Source: Coprinellus micaceus (taxonomy: Eukaryota > Basidiomycota > Agaricomycetes > Agaricales > Psathyrellaceae). From it: a stretch of DNA of 64,000 nucleotides. This document shows positions 45,458-56,859 of the stretch, piece after piece; positions within the stretch are counted from its first letter, which is position 1; the number at the start of each line of letters is the position of its first letter. The DNA lies in contig OX596334.1 in NCBI GenBank assembly GCA_951394405.1, positions 1,550,001-1,614,000 of the forward strand, given 5' to 3'. A program made the translations under genes and the position numbers. The notes beneath the pieces were generated by a model, which had not been told where the DNA came from, did no database searches, and worked only from the letters and a program-made list of their open reading frames with translations.

Positions 45458-48400
45458 ATGGACACGCTCAAGAGTTTCCTGTCCCCCCTGGGCATGAACA
45501 CCAATGCTATCCAGGACACTCTCGTGCGTTGCTGGTGGCAGTCTCCTACACTCGCAATGCTCACAATTCCTTTCAATAGAAACTGGTTGTTCTCGGAGGG
45601 ACTGTTGAGACTGCGAGGAGGGTATCCGTGTCGGCATGGAATGGGTTCGTCGACTGTGCGTAGCCATATACGTTCTCTTCTTTGTCCCGGGTCTGACATT
45701 GGCGCTCGTTAACAGCATTCTTCCTCACTGCCCACTTCAGCCAAGAGGACTACCCATACGACTGGTGCGTCCCCCTTCTCCCCCTCTCCCCGTTGAACAT
45801 GTTCTGACCAATGGCTTGCGTAGGCTGATGCACTGGCTCGCCAAGGCATGTGCCCACCGCTAAGCGGGGTGTATCCCACATGCGGAGTTAAGCGCGCTAA
45901 CCACCTTGAACGAATAGCAACCTGCTTGGGGCCGGAGCCGCGAGTTCGAGATCACCACACGCTCAGTCGGCAGAAATAGTATCATGCAGACAAGTGCAGG
46001 GGATGTTGAGGAGGAGGAAGAGGAGGAGGAGGGAGGACTTGTGCACGGACGGAGGAGGAGGAAGGTCCAGTTCATGCCCAGCGTCGGTTAGTCATGCCAC
46101 TCTGCATTCCCAGCCGAAGCGAGAAGTGCTGACCGCTTCGCTAGACACTACGCACACGATCTATTACCGCGGGCACTGGCTCAGGGTAAGTCCCTTGCCC
46201 GTCTCCCCTAAACCCAGGTTTCCTGTTATTAACCCGAGCTTGGCCTCCATCGCAGATTACTCGCACCAAGCGCTACCCAGATTACGGCCACGGAGCCTCG
46301 CTCAAGATCAGGTGTGTACACAGTGGCACCGCCCTTATCGGAGGCCTCTCACGCTGTATTAACACAATTAACACAAGCTAACCCGCTTCCCCATTTCCAG
46401 TGTCGTCGCTCGGAATAATGATATATTGAAGAAGCTCGTTCTTGAGGCTAAACGCGAATACGAGAAAGACTCCGAGCACCGCGTTCACATTTTCCTCGCA
46501 GACACGTAAGCAGCCTTCCTCACTCTCCTTCAATCGCTCTCCTATTTCTGAGTGGAGGGCTCACAGTCGCAGAAACAGGTCGTACTGGAGGTTCAATGGC
46601 TCCCGACAGAAGAGGCCCATGAGCTCTATCGTGCTGGAGCCTGGTGTCAAGGAGATGCTCCTCGCGGATTGCAAGGACTTCCTCAATTCCGAAGAATGGT
46701 ACGTCCCATTTAAAAAACGATTCATTCAAGCCCAACTGACCGGTTTGTATTTGCCATCTAGGTACGCCGAGCGAGGTTCGTTACATACAGAACTTTATCA
46801 TTCCCGAGCATAGCCCTTACATCTTCATTAGGCATCCCCTTCAGGAGGGGGTACCTTCTCCATGGCGTTCCTGGAAGGTGAGAAGATCGACACTCTTTTG
46901 TCATGAATGGGGCCCACTGACATTGTACCCTCTATTTCTAGTGGAAAGACTTCCTTGATTCACTCGCTCGCAGGAGAGCTTGGGCTCGACATCTACGTCG
47001 TTTCGCTCTCGGCAAAGGGGTCCGTGTTCCATGGCCCTGCGTCATTTCTCGTTCATTGGCTAATACACCTCATTCATTTTATCACATATAGCATGAGCGA
47101 CAACACCCTGTCGACGCTAATGAGCAACGTCCCCACTAGGTTCGTTGATCCGAGCCACCCGTTACTCTCGTCATAACTCTCGTATTAATGACCCCTTCTC
47201 CTCAGGTGCATCCTTTTGTTGGAAGACCTTGATGCTGCCTTCACCCGTGGAATCAACCGAGATGAGAAGTCCACTGGGGCACCCACGGTGAAGGACAAGG
47301 ACGAAACTAAGAAGGAGGAGAACGACGGCTCCACCCTTAGCCTGAGCGGTTTGCTGAACAGCTTGGATGGCGTCGCTGCGGCCGAAGGACGGTAAGTAAA
47401 TTCAGATCCTGGCGTCTATTCTTGCTTCTCTTGCTTTGTCCCCAAGACTTCGTTCTCCCGGGTCTTTCATTTCGTGACCTTTCCGCCCTTCCCGAACCAT
47501 TTATGAAACCCCATCTTGACTTCGCGACTTCCACGGCATTCTTTCGGCTTTATGATAGAATCTCGCACTGATCTGACCATTCTCTTTGGGACTATAGACT
47601 CCTCTTCGCCACGACCAACCACATCGAGCGCCTCGACCCCGCTCTGAGCCGTCCCGGTCGCATGGACGTCTGGGTCAACTTCGCCAATGCGACCAAGTGG
47701 CAAGCCGAGGGCATCTTCAAGTGCTTCTTCCCCTGCAGGCCCGCTGCCACCTCCGCCGCGTCCTCCACCACAGACCTTGCCGCCTCTTCATCGTCAACCG
47801 ATGCCGGCAAGGACGCCTCGCAGAAGAACCTTCCCGGCTCCAAGCGCAAGGCTTCCAAGCATGCGATCCCGCTGCTTAGTGAAGAGGAGATTGGCGACCT
47901 TGCAAAGAAGTTCGGTGAGGCGATCCCGGACAATGAGTTGAGTGTTGCGAGTCTCCAGGGTTACTTGCTGAAGAACAAGTCGCGCCCGAGGGAGGCCGTC
48001 GAGGAGGTCGCGGAGTGGATTAAGCAGGAGCGTGAGACCCGGGAGAAGATCAAGAGGGAGAAGGCTGAGCGTGAGGCCAAGGAGGCTCAGGAGAAAGCCG
48101 ATGCTGAGGAGAAGGTTAAGAAAGAGGTGCGTTCTCTTTCCATCTTGTCTGAGTTCCCGTTGCTGATCGCCTTCGGTACTATAGAAGGATGACAAGGAGG
48201 CTAAGGAGAAGAAAGAAAAAGAGGACAAGGAGGCCAAGGAGAAGGCCGAGCGCAAGGCCAGCAAGAAGAAGGCCTCCCCTCGCAGTGAGAGCACTCCTGC
48301 CTCCTCTGTCACTCCCACTGAGTCCTCTGCCACAGAGGAGTCATCCTCGTCGGCATCCTCCTCTGCTGAGGAGACCAGCGGTGCCGACGCCGACGTCGAG

Positions 48401-48595
48401 GAGAGCGTCACCTCCGAGGAGGAGTCGGACATCGGCGCCCTTGTCGACGCTGCGACCTCGGCCACCCCGGCTGCCGAGGCAGCCAAGAAGGACAAGTGGG
48501 TGGCCGTCAAGGGCGCTTCCGCGAGCAGCGCCAACGCCGCAACGGCCACCCCCGCCACCCCCGAGCCCGAAGCGGCGTCAGACGGGGCGTCGTAA
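45458..48595 (+). CDS. Bcs1-type mitochondrial AAA ATPase with long charged tail
   Basis: A paralogue of the mitochondrial inner-membrane chaperone Bcs1, which moves folded Rieske protein across the membrane; many fungi have several copies of unknown substrate. The start at 45458 gives [18 protein letters not shown]. The BCS1_N domain has [38 protein letters not shown] and [16 protein letters not shown] run of seven Glu ([10 protein letters not shown]) is inserted in it. The AAA core has [19 protein letters not shown] (Walker A, split by an intron), [12 protein letters not shown] (Walker B), then [35 protein letters not shown] (arginine finger region) and GRMDVWVNF. The tail of about 300 residues is highly charged ([16 protein letters not shown]) and Ser/Glu-rich, far beyond the usual Bcs1 length. 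At least 11 introns; the one after LMHWLAK appears to be GC..AG. Confidence 0.85.
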
Positions 48596-49383
48596 GACCC
48601 CCGTCCTCAGCACGCGCGAGTGGTCGCCATAACCCTCAGGCAGAAAGAGTTTCGTTCCCTCTCCGTGTCTCTTTTTGCGTCCTTGGCGCCACTGTCCCCG
48701 TCCGAGTCTTCGGACGGCCTAACGTCTCGTCTCTTTGAATGAGTGGAAGTGAGGACGGGTCCGTCCCGCGGGACCCCTACTATGATCGACCTCTCTCCGT
48801 CTCCCGTCTCTGTGTCCCCTGAACGTACCTCTTCTCTCGCAGCTATATATATGCTCCCAAGATCCCTCCCTTCCTCAAACGTCCTTCTTCCGCATTCCTC
48901 CTTTCCCTTTCTCCTCTGTTTCTGGGTACACTGATGCGTTCAATCTGACTGACTGATTTCGATTATATGACCACCGACTGACCATTGTACGACGAATACG
49001 ACTGGCTCGCGATGTATCTCCCGTGGCCTTCATGATACTTACGTGCCCTGCTTCGCATACGATACACGTACTTACCGTTCACGTCTCCTGTGGTTACTCC
49101 GTGATGTTGTCGCCTCGTCCATAGAGTTCAATGCTATCGGTTTCCGTGGTCGAATGTCCGCTGCCAAGTTTCGGCAAGGTTTTGTGGTGCGACAAGGAAA
49201 ACGACGGGCGCTTGTTTGCTCGAGGTGTGACGCGCCGTAACGGTCACGTGCTTGCCGTGACAGTGCTGTAACGCACCGCGTCGCCGGTCGGTCAATCCAA
49301 GATTCCAACGCGTTCAGTCTCTGCCTCTCACCACCACGTCCCGCCATCCCCACCCTCACCTCCTAGGTCCGCCGAACACCGCG
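48596..49383. other. Intergenic region
   Basis: 3' flank of the AAA ATPase gene and promoter of the RNase H2 subunit gene. GGGCGCTTG at 49206-49214. No coding exon seen. Confidence 0.45.
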
Positions 49384-50304
49384 ATGTCAGGCACAGTCGT
49401 AGTACTCGAGGCTATCCCTGCCTTGGGCCTCAAGACCTGCGAGCCCAACCTCATGCCTTTCCACATCTCGTATTCCGGACCAGCACTCGTATCTACGTTC
49501 ATGGATGTCAAGCCTGCTAAAGGCGATGAACCAGGAATGCCTGCACCACAGGAGCCAGCAGAGGAAGGCGGTGGAGGCTCTTCGGTCGATGAGAAAGATG
49601 GGGTTGTTGAGGAATCCACAGACGAGAAGCAGGACGCGGCAGATAAGGAGGCTGAGGCGCCGATGGTGGTAGACGCCTCGCAAGCAGGTGGCGAGGCAGT
49701 GGTGTTCCCACCTATATCCAGCTCGACACGAACGGTCTCAACATTCAGAGGAAGGACGATCCAAGGGCTGAAAGTTGATCTACCCCAGGGCTATGGCGGT
49801 CTAGTCCTTCAGGCACCTCCAGCACACACGACAACTTCCGCCTCATCTTCTTCAAGGCCCCCTGCAGCAGAGACGCATACTGCAGCATCCAGCCCCAAAT
49901 CAAAACTGAAGGCCGCCCAGGAGGACGCAGCGGATGTCGACGACGAGTACCCTACAGCGCGCTCAACGCGTCGTCGAGGCCGCCTTGCTAGGAGCGCCGT
50001 ATCGACAAAGGCCATTGATGTCGAGAAAGAGGAAGGGGAAGAAGCTGAGAAGAACAGCGCGAACGCGAAGCAAATCGAAGCTATCGATGTAGATGAGGAG
50101 GCTGTTGCTGACATGGACGTTGATGCTGGTGCTGGACAAGACGGTAGCTCCCCGCAACGACGCATCAAGCCGGTGGCTCAGTTCTCTTCATTCACGATAT
50201 GGCACCCGGATAACCCTGTCGTTGAGATGCAGGACGAATATTATAGGAGTGTGCATGAGTGGACGGCGTTGGCAGCTGCGGTGTGTGTTCTGACCATCGG
50301 GTGA
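49384..50304 (+). CDS. Ribonuclease H2 subunit C
   Basis: The non-catalytic C subunit of the RNase H2 trimer, which removes ribonucleotides from DNA in the nucleus. The start MSGTVVVLEAIPALGLKTCE leads to the family motif LMPFHISYSGPALVSTFMDV. After an acidic linker, STFRGRTIQGLKVDLPQGY and GGLVLQAPP form the conserved central strand pair. The C-terminal motif is FSSFTIWHPDNPVVEMQDE and YYRSVHEWTALAAAV. The middle (residues about 150-260) is a long disordered insert with basic (ARSTRRRGRLARS) and acidic (DMDVDAGAGQDG) patches, making it longer (306 residues) than the usual 140-170. The last five or six residues (CVLTIG) may be read-through of an intron, since the family ends near LAAAVH. Confidence 0.85.
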   Translation: MSGTVVVLEAIPALGLKTCEPNLMPFHISYSGPALVSTFMDVKPAKGDEPGMPAPQEPAEEGGGGSSVDEKDGVVEESTDEKQDAADKEAEAPMVVDASQAGGEAVVFPPISSSTRTVSTFRGRTIQGLKVDLPQGYGGLVLQAPPAHTTTSASSSSRPPAAETHTAASSPKSKLKAAQEDAADVDDEYPTARSTRRRGRLARSAVSTKAIDVEKEEGEEAEKNSANAKQIEAIDVDEEAVADMDVDAGAGQDGSSPQRRIKPVAQFSSFTIWHPDNPVVEMQDEYYRSVHEWTALAAAVCVLTIG

Positions 50305-50670
50305 AGCGCCGTACTGATTTCCCGTCGCACGATTGGATAGTTGCATCAAGGGGACGATGAAGAAGAATGAGGCAAGTCTAGGACCCAAATTAACACCAAT
50401 GGAACGTTTTTGACCCCTCCTTCAGGGAATCCATTCAAGCTGGCTTCAGCCGTGTATACATATTCTGACAATGAACCACTTCGAAGGGGCCCAGATGGCT
50501 TTCTGAGCGGGCGCCTAAAGTGGTACACAGAAACCCGCCGGCCCTATGACTTCATCAACCTGCACGAAGGGATCTCTTCCGATACCGCAGCGTGCCTCGT
50601 TGGTAATGGTAACCCGAAACGCGCGTTCCGCTGCTTCCCTCCGCAGGCTCCTCATCTCCCCTCCTTTCCA
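50305..50670. other. Intergenic region upstream of block A
   Basis: An in-frame open stretch continues upstream of the chosen P1 start to 50410, so an earlier start is possible. GGGCGCCTAAAG occurs at 50509-50520. Confidence 0.4.
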
Positions 50671-52390
50671 ATGCATAACACGGCGGAAGTCGGCGTCTCA
50701 CATTTGCAGACCCCTGAGAAAGGGCTGGATTGGCACATTCCCGAACTGCATATACCAGAGGATCGGAGCTCACCGAGTAGCCGGGCTCATCTAAACACAT
50801 CGGACCCAAAGTAGGATAAGCGAACTGCTCGCCGATGTGTGGCGCCCTCCTGACGTCCCGTACAGTGGGCTGAGTCTACCGCCGTTTGGGACAAGCATAC
50901 CGGCCACCGCGCCAGTCCTCCAAGGAGCATCTCACTTTGGCATAGGGCAAGCGAATATCAACCACCGCATCGACAAGTTGAATGTTGTGACCACAATCAG
51001 TCAGTCGAAACCTTGTCTTCGCCCCGCCGACTAGACCGTTCAACTTCCCCATGCGTAGACCACTACGGTAGTTCGACATGTAATGGGGATAGGACATCTC
51101 AATCCGTTAGCTTGGAGGCATCGCACACCACATCGTGTAGTTGCCGCACCTCGTCCTCCCAAGTCGTAACAACGGTGAACACGCCAGGCCACCAGCTTCG
51201 TTTCGAGTTTAATCAGAGAGAGGAGCCCTCGGGCCGCCGCGAAGAGAGTGTAGATTCCCAACAGGACGTGGCAAAGATGAAACTGGAGCCACCTCAGGCT
51301 TCCCTTGGGTCCTGTGAGGCTGCCATATCTGCGAAGGACCCAGTGGTTGAAGCGTTGACCGCCCCTGAGGACCTCGTGTTGATCTTCGGGGAAGAGGGTT
51401 CTAAGGGTATTACTCGTGTCCTGCGCGACTTCACCTTTTACCAAGTAAGTCAGTCAGTCGTTCTACCTTAAGGCTACTCACAGTTCTATCCGGCAAACCT
51501 AGGGAGAGCCGGGCGCGAAAAATGGTCGCTTCCTTAAGCTGCATACCCAATTCGTTCCGCACTACAACGGGCTCGGCTTTGCCGAGATGAAGCGCCTGAG
51601 AGAGCCTGTCAAAATAACCGTCACGAAAGTTGTGAAGAGCCTTCATATGGCCCAGAGAAGTTCGCACCGCCCCCTCACATTCGAAGCCATCCGGGCCACT
51701 CTGGCCCAGCTGGTATACCTCGAGCCTCGTCCTGAGCGAAATGTGGTTTTGCACCGAGTAGTAAAGATTAACGAAGGCAAACCGTTGCCGGGGTTTCTCG
51801 CTGAAACGCAGGTATGCCTCGTTTGCGCGGTTTTCATACCCCTCAATCGCTGACTCGATTTCCGCTTCCAGTGGATGATCAAACTGGTCGAGTCTGACGT
51901 CCCAGAGTCTGTTCTAGACTCTGAAGTAACGCCCCCTGTTTCAAGGAAATGGAAGAAGGGAAGTGCCCGCAAGATGTACTTCGGAGACCAGGCTCGCGGC
52001 TGGAACGAGGCCCGAACCGATCTGGTGGACCTCGCAGTTCTAACCTTTCCCCGCCTCAGCGTACCCCGGTTCAAGGTAATGCCATGTTCTGCCATCCCAT
52101 GCCCCCAAGGCACAGTACTGAACGTCCTTTCCTTCCCAACAGCTTTCTCGCCTGCTCCTCCAAGTTGATGTCTCAAGGAAGGTCGGAATCTCTGCGAAAA
52201 GGAGAGCGGACGTTATCCTAGGTACGTGTGTGCTCGCTTTCAGCGTCCTCCTCGAGGTCGGCAGTAAACTCACCTTCCCTCAGAGTACAGAACTCATTCC
52301 TATGGGTTACGGGACGGCACGACCATCGATATAAGCCCAGAAGCAAGAAAACGCGATTGTGCATATGCATATGGCCTATTCCTATCATAA
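50671..52390 (+). CDS. Unassigned family, type P (copy A)
   Basis: I do not recognise a family. Seven exons join in frame to 452 residues: 50671-50810, 50866-50999, 51059-51444, 51503-51811, 51872-52075, 52143-52221 and 52284-52390. The start MHNTAEVGVSHLQTPEK matches copy B. The N-terminal third has a VLQGASHFGIGQANINHRI element and a charged FEFNQREEPSGRREE. It then carries four motifs shared with Q and R: LIFGEEGSKGITRVL, PLTFEAIRATLAQLVYLEP, LVDLAVLTFPRLSVPRF and LSRLLLQVDVSRKVGIS. The C-terminus is SPEARKRDCAYAYGLFLS. No signal peptide or membrane helix. It converges on Q1 with 154 bp between the stops. Copy B lies at 58796-60532. Confidence 0.75.
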
Positions 52391-52544
52391 ATACTAGCAT
52401 GGAGACTCTGATAAATAAATAGACTGGCAACCAGCCCTCTACGAGTCGAAGCTCATACAGAGCCTGTCACCCATCTATTGGATAAATATCGATAAAGTTA
52501 AGTGGTCTCCAAATCCGAAATATATACCAGATCTCTTCTCCCGC

Positions 52545-54044
52545 TCAAACCAAATCAAATAATGCCTTCGCCTTGGCAATGGCCCGGGCTCGCCTACTGG
52601 GTTCCACACTGTCAATGAAATCCGTACGTGCTCCGAACACTTTAGAGAGAGTTTCTGGAAAGATGCGATTAACGACTCTGAAATCAGGTTTTGAGGGAGG
52701 GTCCCTAGACCTGTGACTGGCCTTTTGTCGAGGCTCCTTTCGGCGCCTCGGAGAGAGCTGGTCACAAGCCTAGAGAACTCCATTGAACAACGCACCGATT
52801 CTGACGGATGTCTGGGCCCGTGAAAGTATCAAACGGCGGTCAACTGACGTCCACGCGTTCACGATCAGGCGGGAGGCCTGTGGGATGGGTTGAGAAACCG
52901 AGGACGCAACATAGTTAAACCTCGAACTCACGGTGAAGTGTGGACTTTCCACTGTTGGGAATCGCAAGCTAATTATTTCCAAAACAGGCCAGTCCGTACG
53001 GCTTCTCGTTTCCAGGGAGTGCTTTTGGGTACTGGCTGTGTTCAGCACGACGGGCGTGACCGTCGTCGCACTTGCTTCTGCCCGTTCCCTCTCACCGCGA
53101 GTTGCCTTTCCCTTCGGAGGAGGGTGGACTCCGGGGCGTTTGGTAATGTCGATAGACTCTGCCTTTGGCCCAGATATCAGTTCCCTTAGCGGGGTCAAAT
53201 CCACTTTATCGGCCTCGGAGTCGTGTTGGTGCCCTAGGGCGATTTCCGAGAGCAGCTATGGGCGAAAAGGTCAGAAAGTCTCCTGGGACTAATTCGGATA
53301 TGCGCTGCTTTACCTCGTATACGGCACTAGAATTTGGTTCACTTCCAGAATTTCCTAGCTTCTTGAACCAGCGCATTCTGCGTTTACCTCGCATCACCTT
53401 CGAGACAGCGAAGTTCTGCCCAGTTGGTTTGAGGTAGCCGGCTTGGGTGAGGAGACTTTGTACATCCTCCCACATAAATCCGTTGGTACCAGATGCGCGC
53501 TGAGAGGCACTGGAAGAGAGCGCGTCCAATAGGATCGAGACCGCGACCTTGTTGGTATCGTCGAGCCTCTCCACGGCTTCTTTGGTCAAGGAGTCCAGCT
53601 CAGGCACGATGATGCAGAGTGGTAGCCCTTGTTCCAGGAAGTTCTATGAATGGTGTCGAAATCAATGAACATGCACCAAAGGTAGCCTCGGGTGCTCACT
53701 TTTTCGATATTCAATACTTCAGAAATGTGTCTTAGACCTTTCGATTGGTCGTGACCGAGGATTTGCCCTAGGGTTCTCTGGAGTCGGGTGCAGCGCTCCA
53801 TGACAAAGTCAAAGGGGTTGAAGGAAATGTGGCAATATGATTTCGCGGTACATCGTTCTATACTAACTTGAGACGAAGCGCGGTCACGGAGGTAACATTC
53901 CGGGATCGCGGCCAGGAATTCGTCTGGAGCTGAAACATCAAACTGGTAAAAATGCGCGGTTTGTGGACTAAAATAAACATCCACCGCACCGTTTAGCTCG
54001 TTTTTCATCGGTATATGAAGGGGTAAAGGGGGCGTCAGGACCAC
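52545..54044 (-). CDS. Unassigned family, type Q (copy A)
   Basis: Five exons join in frame to 396 residues: 54044-53700, 53643-53314, 53255-52932, 52877-52796 and 52654-52545. The N-terminal 85 residues (HFYQFDVSAPDEFLAAIPEC) are not seen in copy B. Shared motifs: QILGHDQSKGLRHIS, GFMWEDVQSLLTQAGYLKP, VLEIISLRFPTVESPHF and ASRLIVNAWTSVDRRLI. Between motifs 2 and 3 there is a basic linker (AVSKVMRGKRRMRWFKKLG, then PPPKGKATRGERERAEA). The C-terminus is RRARAIAKAKALFDLV. The soluble, basic nature and the FMWED helix would suit nucleic-acid or protein binding, but that is inference only. R1 lies 503 bp upstream in the same direction. Confidence 0.75.
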
Positions 54045-54546
54045 CTCAGGCCCGATTCCTTGGATGGGGCGTCCCAGCTTGCACTTAACACGTGTATCAA
54101 CCTCGTTTGGGCGCCAATTTATCGACTCCGCTATGTACCGGTCGCAATTACCAATGGCCCTCTCTCGACTCGGACGGCCTTCTGGGGTTTTCTACCTATG
54201 CATATTTGAATGAATATTAAAATCTTTGGACATACGAAACTGTGCATCATGTGAACCACGTACTACCCTAAGCCGCCGGTGTGGCATGGTAAATGATTGG
54301 TATCATATCACGTTTCAAGAAGAGGGCATGGGACACCACTGATCCCTGCCAATAGTAACGACCAGGCCCCTGCGCCGCATCGATAAATATGAAGAGAAAT
54401 GAAATCCACGACTCAGCCGTGCGGCCATTATCCAAAAATGACCCCGCTGCGGTGAAGCATGGCCAACCTGCTGGAGAACAGAGCAGCGGCACCAAGTTCG
54501 CCAGTTCGGGCTCTCGCCATCACTGGTTAGGAGCCACCAGAGTTGT

Positions 54547-55644
54547 CTAGACATCGCTGGAGAAATCTAGATCGAGGGCCCTCTTCTTTGCAAAGTCGAG
54601 TTTTGCCTGAATCGACTCCTTGTTAGGTCTGTAAGTGCGGACGAATAACCCTGGAAGCAAAGTTAACGCTGCCCGGGCATGGGTTGTTAGTATGAAGTAA
54701 CTCACGGCCATTGACGCCGCTTCGATTTTCCTGAATGAGACCCAGGGCTGTGGGTTTGCATGAGGTCCAAGCGTTCAAGCAGATGCGATATAACTGTTGG
54801 CGAATCGACGCGTCATCGTCAGTATGTCCAGTAAAAAGGACCAGATCAGTTTTCGAACCTGAATGTAAGGACGGGTGAAATCCGGATATCGGATGATGCC
54901 AACGTCGACGAAGTTCAAGCCGTCTCTGGCGGCGGCATTGCTGAGGTTGATATGCTTGTAGGATATCGGGCCTGTTCGGGCGACGATGTTGGCCACCCTG
55001 TTGAGGTGTATCTGCATTGCTTCAAGGATATTCGTATCGGTGACAAGTTGAAATCTGATCCAGTTTTCCAGCTTGATTGGGTTGAGTCGGTGCGTGTTTA
55101 ACCCGAGAGGCGAGGGTGGGTACGTACGTCTTTGACTATCTCCTCGTCAGGCCTGTCGCTCCGCCCCTTAAGAGCCCACTTCTTACGCCGACGGGTTTCA
55201 AAGGTCTTCACGACCTCCGTACTCATACCATCATCTCGCTCCATGTAGGGGTTCTGGTTGAAGGTCTCTACAACCTTGTCCCAAGTAAGGATCTCCCGCC
55301 GTTTGACTCGTTGCTCAATCGCCTCCAACGAGTACTTGATGAAGGCTTGCAGGGTTTCATCGATGGTACTTTGAGGGGCGTCAGGAGGTAGAGTGCCCCA
55401 CTCGTGAGCGAGAACGTTGAAGCGAGGCATCTCCGATGCATTATATGCTTCGTCGTTCGAGGTCTATGAGTGATCGTGGTTGTTTGAAGGCAGAGTTGAG
55501 AATCGCCGAGCGCGAACGATCTGGGTGACCCACCCTTTCCTCCCATTCTGCGATCACCGCTGGAAGGGCATCCAGGTCCTTGGCACCCACGTCCTTGAGA
55601 TGGTCCTGCATGCTTCGGATGAAGTCTTCGGGACTGGGGTACAT
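54547..55644 (-). CDS. Unassigned family, type R (copy A)
   Basis: Five exons join in frame to 283 residues: 55644-55534, 55463-55128, 55071-54859, 54793-54706 and 54650-54547. The start MYPSPEDFIRSMQDHLKDVG is chosen at the first Met of a well-formed exon; an in-frame Met at 55782 is less likely. Shared motifs: DHLKDVGAKDLDALP (weak), ILTWDKVVETFNQNPYMER, FVDVGIIRYPDFTRPYI and LYRICLNAWTSCKPTAL. NIVARTGPISYKHINLSN before motif 3 is strongly conserved with copy B, and FVRTYRPNKESIQ follows the last intron. It is soluble with no signal peptide. It is the shortest of the three types and lacks the N-terminal extensions of P and Q. Confidence 0.75.
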
Positions 55645-56859
55645 CGCCGACGGTTTGTACGTTGGTCGAGGGATTGAAGTTAAGATGAGCGGTGAGTGAC
55701 TGAGATGGACGTCTATTATAGTTTCGCCCCAGCAAGTGACCCTAATACTGCGCCACTTGAACGGATTCAAGTGCATCCTCACCTTCTACACGAGGTTGTA
55801 ATGAACGACTTCATCATGGGGGCTGCCTTGTGATTGTGCGCCCTTCCTCACCCAAGAAAGGACAAGCACCAGATTCCAGAAAACGCAAAGCAAACTTGGG
55901 CTGGACCGCGTTCCATAACTGGGAGTTTTAGTGGTTCGTGAAGTTCTGTCATCATCGTGAAACCAGGGGAGGAGCCGCTAGTACAGAGGGGCAGGCGCGG
56001 GTGCGGGCGCGGGCGCTTACGCATTTCCCTCGCCAGAACTTTCGACGAGACCGGTGGTGCGCTGTTCAAGGGCTTGCGTAAGGATTAGAGTCAGAATTAG
56101 TTCGTGGAAAACCGACTGGTCAGGGTTAAGCGACGTCTTCGTAGGAACTCGGTCATCGTCTAGCGTGCTACTGGAGTGAAATTTGGCCATTAAGCGCCCG
56201 TGCCGCTTAGATTAAGCCCGACAGTATGGCTCCAAAACGCATGGGGCTCCTTATCGTCATTCTGGATACGCACCACAACGCCGGATCCTTCAGGAAGCTC
56301 CTGGAGCTTGACCGGACGGTTCTCAGAGCGGTGGGGGATGGCGAAAGTCATCGCTTGCCGGGCTCGTTGGGCTCCAGAGCCCGGACCAGTCCTGGACGTA
56401 GGCACGTTTGCGGTAGGGCCCGCCGTTCTACTAGTTCTGGATGGCCGGTGACGGTTGGGGGCCTCCTCAATGTGAGAGCCTCACAGTGCAGTTTGGCACG
56501 GATGTCCTAGGCTGCTTCAATGCACCCAAATCATGGTGGGCCACACGCCGCCGCCGCTGGGGTTCCGAGTGACCGAGTCAGCCTCGAGTCCATCGCCATC
56601 GCCCTTGGTGCATATAACCGTTGGCGTGTGAGGCAGCGGCACTCCAAATAACGAGGGCAAAGGCCGACTCATGTCGGAATTTGCTTTGGCTGCCTTGTGG
56701 TTCCTGCGTCGAGGCTTGAGCAACGAGTACCACACTCATATTCGGAAGCTGCATTCGGCAATGCCCGTCCATTCCAATGTGAAGGTTAGGGTCTAGCTGA
56801 TCCTGAAAATTCCCCACGCAACAACAGTGACCTCGGTTTACACCTCATCTTCACTTTCT
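55645..56859. other. Intergenic region between block A and the MYND relic
   Basis: TTAAGCGCCC at 56190-56199. A minus-strand frame near 56190-56400 reads RPVKLQELPEGSGVVVRIQ and another at 56578-56817 reads GMDGHCRMQLPNMSVVLVAQ; both look protein-like but have no family, start or splice support. Confidence 0.35.
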
